Assembly (NCBI GenBank): GCA_947632315.1
Contig: CANROV010000072.1
Coordinates: 1-9,244 of the forward strand
DNA from: Candidatus Gastranaerophilales bacterium
GTDB lineage: Bacteria; Cyanobacteriota; Vampirovibrionia; Gastranaerophilales; Gastranaerophilaceae
Length of the DNA stretch: 9,244 nucleotides
Direction: 5' to 3'
Shown here piece after piece: positions 1 to 5,698 of the stretch. Position numbers and translations under genes: made by a program. Numbering within the stretch: the stretch's first letter is position 1; each line of letters begins with the position of its first letter. The notes under the pieces are model-generated. The model was given only the letters and a program-made list of their open reading frames with translations. It was not told the origin of the DNA and made no database searches.

Positions 1-415
1 TATGTATTTCAATAGCAAAGTCCTCCGGCTTTACCGGGGTCATTTTTTCATTTATATAATCCATTATATGTGATTTTATTTTTACCATTCTTACTTTATT
101 TATCATCCTAATTAGCTGAACTATAAATTTTTCTAATTTTTCCTGCCATAAATTCCCCCCCCCCTGAGCAGTTTTAGAAAATGATTTCGTTTTTGATAAT
201 ATTACTGACTTTTTATTCAGGAATATAACTTTAAAGGGATTTATAGTCTTTATATTATTTTGATTGTTACGTGAAAATGATATAAAATTTTTCACCTCGA
301 TATCACAAAATTTTAAATATTTGCTTAATGAAATTTCACTTTGAGAATTTCCCAAAATATAAATATTTTCATATTTTTTAACTTCATCCGCAATATATTT
401 AAATTCACCAATCAT
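1..415 (-). CDS. N-terminal part of a surface-glycan gene with an in-frame poly-G linker; possibly a radical SAM enzyme
   Basis: The gene leaves the window at the left edge; 138 codons are visible. The ATG at 413-415 has AAGGAG eight bases upstream. Residues 1-50 look like a small Rossmann-like unit (KYENIYILGNSQSE, then a helix and strand). A low-complexity Lys/Ser stretch follows, then three glycines (85-87) encoded by a run of ten G, then a helical segment. The visible end reads KPEDFAIEIH. In many radical SAM proteins of glycan clusters a similar I-E-I-H stretch lies just before the CxxxCxxC iron-sulfur motif; here that position would fall just outside the window. The radical SAM call is therefore an inference from a short stretch. 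The gene is last in the visible operon, 75 bp after the mannose-6-phosphate isomerase. It is currently in frame across the G run. Confidence 0.6.
   Translation of the reverse strand, partial: MIGEFKYIADEVKKYENIYILGNSQSEISLSKYLKFCDIEVKNFISFSRNNQNNIKTINPFKVIFLNKKSVILSKTKSFSKTAQGGGNLWQEKLEKFIVQLIRMINKVRMVKIKSHIMDYINEKMTPVKPEDFAIEIH
155..164 (-). repeat. Poly-G tract of 10 (interdomain linker)
   Basis: Ten consecutive G on the coding (minus) strand, read as CAG GGG GGG GGG. The tract is in frame now. Losing one G would lead to TAG at 133-135; gaining one would lead to TAG at 108-110. Either change truncates the protein soon after residue 87. This is the geometry of an ON/OFF slipped-strand contingency locus. 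A ten-base G run is very unlikely by chance in such AT-rich DNA. Confidence 0.85.
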
Positions 416-490
416 TAATATTACTCCTTATCTGCTCATCCAATCAGAAATATCTTTTTTAGAAATTGTATCTTTCCTTTGATAACATAT

Positions 491-1390
491 TTATTTTATC
501 TCCTCTATATTAGCTTTTGCCGTTATAAAATCAGAATTGTTAGTTTTCAGAGTTTCAGAAGGTTCCAAAACAACTGTTGTTCCCTTTTGAATTTTGAATC
601 CTTCAACCTCAAATCCGCCATTTATAACAGTTAAGCACTCAAGTGTGTTTGATGTGTTTGTATATTCATTTTTATTTTTATACATTTTCGTTGTGTATAA
701 TCTTTCTTTGTGTTCAATCATTGAGGGAAGTGCTTTTGATTTTAAATTTACGTCAATTGATTCAATAGCATTTTTGGTATGGAGCGGACGTAAATTACCG
801 TTTTTATCACGCCTTTCAAAATCCCATACCCTATATGTAATATTGCAGTTTTCTTCTATCTCGTATACAAAACTGCCTTTACTCATAGCGTGCATTGTTC
901 CAGCTTCTACATACACGTAATCGTCTTGCTTAACTTCTAAATAATCAATAATTTCATCATATTTGTTTTGAAGAATTTTCTCTGTCAATTTTTCGTGAGT
1001 GTTCACTTTACAGCCGTTATATATTTTGCCTGATTTTGGAGAATCTAAAAAATACCAGGATTCATTTTTCCCAAACGGCATATTTTCAAGCTTATTTGCA
1101 ATTTTATCATTCGGATGCACCTGCAGGCTTAAATCATCAGAAGCGTCAACAAGTGCAATAACAAAAGGAAATTGTTTATATTTTGAAAGGTGAAATTTAT
1201 CTTTATTTTCATCAAAATATTTTTTAAAAAGACATCCTTTATATTTGCCGTTTAATATTTCACTTTCAAATGCCGAGTTTGATACAAGTGAATATAAATG
1301 CCCTATTTTATCAGTCTTTATATCAGAATAAGGCTTTAATTTCTGTCCGCCCCATATTGTTTCATGTGTAATTGTTTTTATAATCAGCAT
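491..1390 (-). CDS. manA: Class I mannose-6-phosphate isomerase
   Basis: This is a cytoplasmic zinc enzyme that interconverts fructose-6-phosphate and mannose-6-phosphate, the entry to mannose-derived nucleotide sugars. Family marks are clear: the start KTITHETIWGGQKL, the LQVHPND motif with metal ligands Q90 and H92, the third ligand E110 in GKNESWY, the fourth ligand H167 in EAGTMHAMSKG, and Y186-R187 in NITYRVWDF. At 299 residues it is close to the short Bacillus ManA type (about 315). The ATG at 1388-1390 has AAGGAA five bases upstream, overlapping the stop of the preceding HAD gene, with a gap of only 9 bp; this suggests translational coupling. Being in this operon suggests that mannose, or a sugar made from it, enters the glycan. 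The exact downstream sugar is not shown, since no GDP-mannose enzyme is visible. Confidence 0.92.
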   Translation of the reverse strand: MLIIKTITHETIWGGQKLKPYSDIKTDKIGHLYSLVSNSAFESEILNGKYKGCLFKKYFDENKDKFHLSKYKQFPFVIALVDASDDLSLQVHPNDKIANKLENMPFGKNESWYFLDSPKSGKIYNGCKVNTHEKLTEKILQNKYDEIIDYLEVKQDDYVYVEAGTMHAMSKGSFVYEIEENCNITYRVWDFERRDKNGNLRPLHTKNAIESIDVNLKSKALPSMIEHKERLYTTKMYKNKNEYTNTSNTLECLTVINGGFEVEGFKIQKGTTVVLEPSETLKTNNSDFITAKANIEEIK

Positions 1391-1399
1391 TTTTATTCC

Positions 1400-1798
1400 T
1401 TATAAGTTTTCATCTATAATAATTTCTATGTTTTTTAATCCTTCGTTCCTGTTAGGAGTAACAGAATAAGCACATTTTAATCCCGACGGTTTATTATCAT
1501 TTATTAAAATCCGCTCACCCATTGGCATTTCAAATAATATTTTGTCGTATCTTATTGAATTATCGTTTAAAAACTTCTCTGTTTTTGTCCGTGCTTCTTC
1601 TTCCCTTGCGGTCAAAATAAGTATATAATCATCTTTTGGAATTGAATTTAAAAATTCTTTAGCACCTTCAAGAAATTCATCTCCGCCTGTTTTGTAGCCG
1701 TTATGATAAACAAGCGTTCCATCAAAGTCTAAAATCCATGTGTGATTTAATTTTGATATTATTATTTTCTCTTTTACTTCACTCATTTTTTCTCTCAT
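1400..1798 (-). CDS. Small HAD-superfamily phosphatase of a capsule/LPS cluster
   Basis: A 132-residue HAD-fold hydrolase without a large cap domain. Motif I is DFDGTLV, with nucleophile D24 and acid/base D26. Motif II is ILTAR (T63). The motif III basic residue is probably R96, and motif IV is LINDNKP (D101). Proteins of this size in polysaccharide loci are usually annotated as capsule-biosynthesis phosphatases acting on sugar phosphates. The substrate cannot be read from the sequence; the adjacent isomerase and the nucleotidyltransferase-kinase make a sugar or alcohol phosphate likely. The start is uncertain. The ATG at 1796-1798 has no well-spaced ribosome binding site. The in-frame ATG four codons later (1784-1786, MSEVKEK) has GAGAG at good spacing and may be the true start. 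The gene is 32 bp after the acyltransferase stop and 9 bp before manA. Confidence 0.8.
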   Translation of the reverse strand: MREKMSEVKEKIIISKLNHTWILDFDGTLVYHNGYKTGGDEFLEGAKEFLNSIPKDDYILILTAREEEARTKTEKFLNDNSIRYDKILFEMPMGERILINDNKPSGLKCAYSVTPNRNEGLKNIEIIIDENL

Positions 1799-1830
1799 CT
1801 CACATTGAATATCCTAATCCGTTTGAGGAT

Positions 1831-2994
1831 TTAAACATTTTTATTATTTGCAAAACAGTTCTTCCCCCCCCCCTCAATCATAATATTTTTGAGGTCATTT
1901 GATGCCGTCCATTTGCTCTTTAGATATTTTTCAGCAGGTTTTTCCACCAAATGATAAGCTATTATACCCAATAACGAAGATAACATAATTGTCATAATCA
2001 TATTCAAATGAATATGATTTATTGTAAATAACATATGAGGTTTCCATATAATTTTTGCCATTAAATCCACAATAATTATATGAACAACAAATATTGAATA
2101 AGAATATCTGCCTAAAATAACCGAAAAATCATTCTCAAGCAGTCTTGAAACAAATCCTCTCTTTATTAAAAATAAATAAAACAATCCTAAAAATACAAAA
2201 ATTAACGGCATAAAGTTCATAAATCCCAGCCTATGAAATACCGTATTTCTCACTATATAGTATAATAAATACCCCTCAAGGCAGCCGTATAAAAAGTATT
2301 CTAACTTACTTAACTGTTTTTTTAAATTGTCTTTATTGAGATTGTATATTTCATTAACCCAGTATCCAAGCGACATTCCGCCCATAGCAAATAATATTCC
2401 TTTCGGAATAAAATGAAAATACACAGTATTAATACGTCCGGGTGCATGAAGAAGAAAAATATAAGCAAAAAACGGAGTTATTCCCATTAATAAATTAATA
2501 TATTTTTTATCATATATTTTTGTCAGGTAAAAATATAAGCACGATACCCAAAAGAATGCCGCAACATACCACGTAGTGCCTATATTACCGCCATCGAGTC
2601 CTGCCAATCCCATACTGTTTAATAAAAATACCACAAACATATTTACATATTTCCTGTAAACAATAGGCGTAAATAATGACAATACCCAATATAAAACTAC
2701 TGCAAAAACAATAACAGGCAAAAATCTTATTATTTTCTTTTTAAAATAATCAATAAATCTTGTTGAAAAATCACTATAATGAAAAAAGAAAAATCCTGAC
2801 ATTATAAAGAAAAAAGTAACCCACATATATGAATATGCGGAAGTATAAACCATATCTTTAAGTAAATCCGACATATCTTGATAGCTTTTTATAAGCGGAC
2901 ACCTGATTGAATGACAATACACAATTGTAAATGCCCCTATAATCCTTAAAAAATCTACGTTCTTGAATCTTATCTTTTTCTTCTCATTATTCAT
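1831..2994 (-). CDS. Acyltransferase-3 family membrane O-acyltransferase, copy 1, with poly-G tail
   Basis: A 387-residue polytopic inner-membrane protein of the acyltransferase-3 family (OafA/WecH/NolL type), which O-acylates surface glycans. Family marks are the N-terminal FLRIIGAFTIVYCH with R17 and catalytic H28, FFFIMSGFF with S66-G67-F68, the late GRYSYSIFVVH (H305), and the closing AYHLVEKP (E351, P353). About ten hydrophobic segments are visible. The family domain ends near residue 360; the rest is a polar tail carrying three glycines (375-377) from a ten-G run and ending ten residues later. The ATG at 2992-2994 has AAGGAA upstream. It is a paralogue of the preceding gene; residues 213-306 are nearly identical to residues 210-303 there. 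Acyl donor and acceptor are unknown. The paralogues diverge most in the first half, so they may differ in donor or target sugar. Confidence 0.9.
   Translation of the reverse strand: MNNEKKKIRFKNVDFLRIIGAFTIVYCHSIRCPLIKSYQDMSDLLKDMVYTSAYSYMWVTFFFIMSGFFFFHYSDFSTRFIDYFKKKIIRFLPVIVFAVVLYWVLSLFTPIVYRKYVNMFVVFLLNSMGLAGLDGGNIGTTWYVAAFFWVSCLYFYLTKIYDKKYINLLMGITPFFAYIFLLHAPGRINTVYFHFIPKGILFAMGGMSLGYWVNEIYNLNKDNLKKQLSKLEYFLYGCLEGYLLYYIVRNTVFHRLGFMNFMPLIFVFLGLFYLFLIKRGFVSRLLENDFSVILGRYSYSIFVVHIIIVDLMAKIIWKPHMLFTINHIHLNMIMTIMLSSLLGIIAYHLVEKPAEKYLKSKWTASNDLKNIMIEGGGKNCFANNKNV
1864..1873 (-). repeat. Poly-G tract of 10 at acyltransferase copy 1 C-terminus
   Basis: Ten G on the coding strand, read as GAG GGG GGG GGG AAG, after the enzyme domain. 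The current frame gives a ten-residue tail ending at 1831-1833. Loss of one G gives a tail about twice as long ending at TGA 1800-1802, one base before the first HAD start codon. Gain of one G gives a short tail (EELFCK). Slippage would therefore change the tail and the spacing to the next gene rather than remove the enzyme domain. Confidence 0.85.
2077..2358 (-). repeat. Near-identical segment shared with 3272-3553
   Basis: This encodes residues 213-306 of acyltransferase copy 1. It differs from copy 2 (residues 210-303) at only two or three residues, with mostly silent base changes, whereas the regions on both sides diverge much more. A recent exchange (gene conversion) or strong constraint on this block could explain it. 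Confidence 0.8.
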
Positions 2995-3028
2995 AATGTT
3001 TCCTTAATTCTAAATCACGTACCCTAAA

Positions 3029-4180
3029 TTATATGGTATTTTTAATGAACTTATTATTGGATAAATCGCTCTTCCCCCCCTCATCACATATTTTTCTATT
3101 ATTCAGCAGGAGATTCTTGAAAAATTTATTACTCGGAACCTCAACAAGATGATATGCAATTACTCCTAAAATAAAAGATGAAACCAATACAATAAATATA
3201 TTTAAATATACATGATTTAAAGTGAATACGGGATGCTTTTTCCATATTATTGTTGAGATTAAATCAAGAACAATAATATGAACAACAAATATTGAATAAG
3301 AATATCTGCCTAAAATAACGGAGAAATTATTCTCAAGCAGTCTTGAAACGAACCCACGCTTTATTAAAAATAAATAAAATAAACCTAAAAACACAAAAAT
3401 TAACGGCATAAAGTTCATAAATCCCAATCTGTGAAATACCGTATTTCTCACTATATAGTATAATAAATAGCCTTCAAGACAGCCGTATAAAAAGTATTCT
3501 AACTTACTTAACTGCCTTTTTAAATTGTCTTTATTGAGATTGTATATTTCATTAATCCAATATCCAAGAGCAATTCCGCCCATTCCTTGCAGGATTCCTC
3601 TGGGAATAAAATTATAAAATACTAAGTTTACCTGTCCGCTTGTGTGCAACAGAAAAATATACGCAAAAAACGGGGTAACTCCCATTAATAAATTAATATA
3701 TTTTTTATCATATATTTTTGAAATATAAAAATAAAAATTCGACAGCCAAAATAAAACTGCTACAAACCATACAGGATGAATATTCCCCATATCTTTTCCG
3801 GTTAAGCCTATTGAATTAAGAAAAAATATAGTAAATATATTGATGTATTTACGATAAACAAGCGGGGTAAATAAAGATAAAAACCAATATAAAACAATTG
3901 CAAAAACAATAACAGGCAGTAATCTTATTACTTTTTTCTTGAAAAAATCAATAAATTTCATAGTATAATCAATGTAATGGAATAAGAAAAAGCCTGCAAT
4001 AATAAAGAAAAACGGAACCCATAATGCGGAATAATGCGCTTTATAAAATATCTCCTGCAGTAAAATGGAATCCTTACTTAGTGTTTTCATATAGGTACAA
4101 TGAATAATATGATTGTAGACAATTGTCAGTGCGCCAATTATTCTTAGTAAATCTATATTTTTAAATCTCGTTTTATTCAT
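3029..4180 (-). CDS. Acyltransferase-3 family membrane O-acyltransferase, copy 2, with short poly-G tail
   Basis: A 383-residue paralogue of the next gene with the same family marks: LLRIIGALTIVYNH (R13, catalytic H24), FFFIIAGFF where the usual Ser of SGF is Ala62, GRYSYSIFVVH (H301), and AYHLVEVP (E347, P349). About ten membrane segments are predicted by eye, so it should sit in the cytoplasmic membrane and acylate a lipid-linked or exported glycan. Its polar C-terminal tail holds two glycines (368-369) from a seven-G run at the same place as the ten-G run in copy 1. The ATG at 4178-4180 lies 13 bp after the kinase-fusion stop, with a weak GAGAG ribosome binding site; it lies 34 bp before copy 1. 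The specific acyl group and acceptor cannot be told from the sequence. Confidence 0.9.
   Translation of the reverse strand: MNKTRFKNIDLLRIIGALTIVYNHIIHCTYMKTLSKDSILLQEIFYKAHYSALWVPFFFIIAGFFLFHYIDYTMKFIDFFKKKVIRLLPVIVFAIVLYWFLSLFTPLVYRKYINIFTIFFLNSIGLTGKDMGNIHPVWFVAVLFWLSNFYFYISKIYDKKYINLLMGVTPFFAYIFLLHTSGQVNLVFYNFIPRGILQGMGGIALGYWINEIYNLNKDNLKRQLSKLEYFLYGCLEGYLLYYIVRNTVFHRLGFMNFMPLIFVFLGLFYLFLIKRGFVSRLLENNFSVILGRYSYSIFVVHIIVLDLISTIIWKKHPVFTLNHVYLNIFIVLVSSFILGVIAYHLVEVPSNKFFKNLLLNNRKICDEGGKSDLSNNKFIKNTI
3074..3080 (-). repeat. Poly-G tract of 7 at acyltransferase copy 2 C-terminus
   Basis: Seven G on the coding strand, read as GAG GGG GGG AAG. The flanks (GAG before, AAGA after) match the copy 1 tract. 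Loss of one G would move the stop from 3029-3031 to TAG at 3010-3012, cutting the gap to the next start codon from 34 to 15 bp. At seven bases it may be less slippery than the ten-base tracts. Confidence 0.7.
3272..3553 (-). repeat. Near-identical segment shared with 2077-2358
   Basis: This is the copy 2 partner of the conserved block; the two lie in direct orientation about 1.2 kb apart. A second shorter shared block (YDKKYINLLMG and following) lies upstream in both genes. Direct repeats this similar could recombine into a single hybrid acyltransferase. Confidence 0.8.
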
Positions 4181-4193
4181 TCTTTTTTTCTCT

Positions 4194-5684
4194 CTATAAA
4201 TTTAACAGCTTGCACCCGTGATAAAACGCCAGACACATCGAATCATAATCTTCAAAACAATGACTTGCTAAGGATAACCATATAATAGCATGAATAAGTT
4301 TTATTTCTTCAATATTACATTTCATATTTTGCTCGACTTGAGTCCAATATTTTTCCCAATGATTAGAATTGATTCTATAATCAACTTTTTCACCTGAAAT
4401 TTTTAATTCAAAATCCTTAATATTAAATCTGTCAAAATTGCCAATCATTGAATAATATAATTTCGCCCAGTCATAACGTATATCTCCGATTACAGCCTGC
4501 TTGCCGAAATATCCCCGGGCATCAATAAAATAGATGTTATTATTTTTATCAATCATTGTATTCGTAAGAGTACAATCACCATGAATAGGACAAAATATCG
4601 TATCTAAAAGGTTTTCCTCAATTAACTTTTTAAATTCCCGCTGAAATATTATCGGATTTCTATAATTCTCAGAGTTTATTTTTATATAATCATTTTGTGC
4701 AAACGGTATACAGCTTTTTATTGAGTTTAATCTGTCCAGCGTTTTTGTGTAGTATTCTTTTATTAAATCATCTGTATCTGGTTGTTTTGTTTCATAAGAA
4801 TGCATTTTATTAACTGATTTTATTAAATTTTCCGTAATTTTTGTTTTTTGGATATCGTTTAAATCAGCTTGAAAAATATTTGTACCATCAATTTTTTTCA
4901 TTGTTAAAGGCTCATAACTATAAATTTGGGGAATTGAAGTAAATCCGTATTCAGTCATTTTTTTATACCAGATTACTTCTCTTTCTATTAGTTTTTTGCC
5001 TTCTTCCGTAAGCCCCGTTTTAATAACTTTATTCTCTGTGAAATCCATTTTATTATACGGACGGCACCTGTTTTGTGTGTCTTTTAAACTTTCTATGGAT
5101 TCAAGTGTTCCGGCTTCAGAACATTGTGGCATTTCCATCGGATGTAATTGTATTTCGCTATTTTTTAACCACGTTGTAAAAGAACCCGACTCAGAGATAT
5201 CAGTGAATTTTGATTTGTTTTCAAATATAAAACAGCCTGCAACACCGGACTTATTAGACGGCACTTTATCAAGTATTCCGTTTTGATAACTCCAAGAACA
5301 TAACTGCCCTTCTAATATTCCGATATAATTACCTTTAGGAAGCTTCTCCGGTTTAAAATCATCAGATAATTTTAAATCTGACCATATAAGCATAAATTCT
5401 TCATTATCGCCTATATATTCAAGTGCCTGCTTGATTCCGCAAATATTGCCCGTCCCTTGAGCTTTTATTAATTTGTAATTAACATCTTTTGCAAATACTT
5501 TTAAATAGCTTTCCAAAACATCATACTTATAATCACCTATAACAATAAACTCATTGTTTGGATATTTATTAAAAAGATGAAATATAATAGGCTTATTATG
5601 TACGGCTACCAAACATTTCGGCTTATTTATCGTTAAATGTTTTAACCTTGTTCCCATTCCGCCTGCTTGGATTATAATTTTCAT
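4194..5684 (-). CDS. Bifunctional nucleotidyltransferase-phosphotransferase fusion (LicC/LicA-like)
   Basis: A 496-residue two-domain cytoplasmic protein. Residues 1 to about 205 form a sugar-phosphate nucleotidyltransferase: IIIQAGGMGTRLKHL with the P-loop-like GGxGTR, then NKPKCL, a WSDLKLS segment at the usual metal-binding aspartate, and a closing AGTLESIE. Residues from about 215 to the end form an aminoglycoside-phosphotransferase/choline-kinase fold: VIKTG with the putative ATP lysine K222, helix-C EREV, HGDCTLTN (368-375) with catalytic D370 and N375, and FIDARG with metal ligand D388. LicC and LicA carry out these two steps for phosphocholine, but no choline marker is visible, so a CDP- or NDP-activated alcohol, amino acid or sugar is equally possible. 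I chose the ATG at 5682-5684 because GAGGTG lies eight bases upstream; the GTG at 5691-5693 overlaps that site. It overlaps the glycosyltransferase stop by one base (TAATG). Confidence 0.8.
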   Translation of the reverse strand: MKIIIQAGGMGTRLKHLTINKPKCLVAVHNKPIIFHLFNKYPNNEFIVIGDYKYDVLESYLKVFAKDVNYKLIKAQGTGNICGIKQALEYIGDNEEFMLIWSDLKLSDDFKPEKLPKGNYIGILEGQLCSWSYQNGILDKVPSNKSGVAGCFIFENKSKFTDISESGSFTTWLKNSEIQLHPMEMPQCSEAGTLESIESLKDTQNRCRPYNKMDFTENKVIKTGLTEEGKKLIEREVIWYKKMTEYGFTSIPQIYSYEPLTMKKIDGTNIFQADLNDIQKTKITENLIKSVNKMHSYETKQPDTDDLIKEYYTKTLDRLNSIKSCIPFAQNDYIKINSENYRNPIIFQREFKKLIEENLLDTIFCPIHGDCTLTNTMIDKNNNIYFIDARGYFGKQAVIGDIRYDWAKLYYSMIGNFDRFNIKDFELKISGEKVDYRINSNHWEKYWTQVEQNMKCNIEEIKLIHAIIWLSLASHCFEDYDSMCLAFYHGCKLLNL

Positions 5685-5698
5685 TATATACACACCTC
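5682..5698 (-). promoter_or_regulatory. Ribosome binding site and TAATG stop-start overlap
   Basis: GAGGTG at 5693-5698, an eight-base spacer, then ATG at 5682-5684, sharing one base with the TAA (5684-5686) of the upstream glycosyltransferase. This decides the start of the kinase fusion and indicates translational coupling. Confidence 0.75.

Noticed and set aside
428..490. An open stretch in the same frame directly after the manA stop, ending ISDWMSR
   Set aside because: Twenty open codons after a stop are common by chance, there is no start codon with a ribosome binding site, and the end overlaps the ribosome binding site of the next gene.
594..920. Open frame on the plus strand opposite manA
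   Set aside because: It is antisense to a clear manA; the translated sequence has no family features.
4996..5286. Open frame on the plus strand opposite the kinase fusion
   Set aside because: It is antisense to a recognisable two-domain enzyme, with no ribosome binding site or family features.
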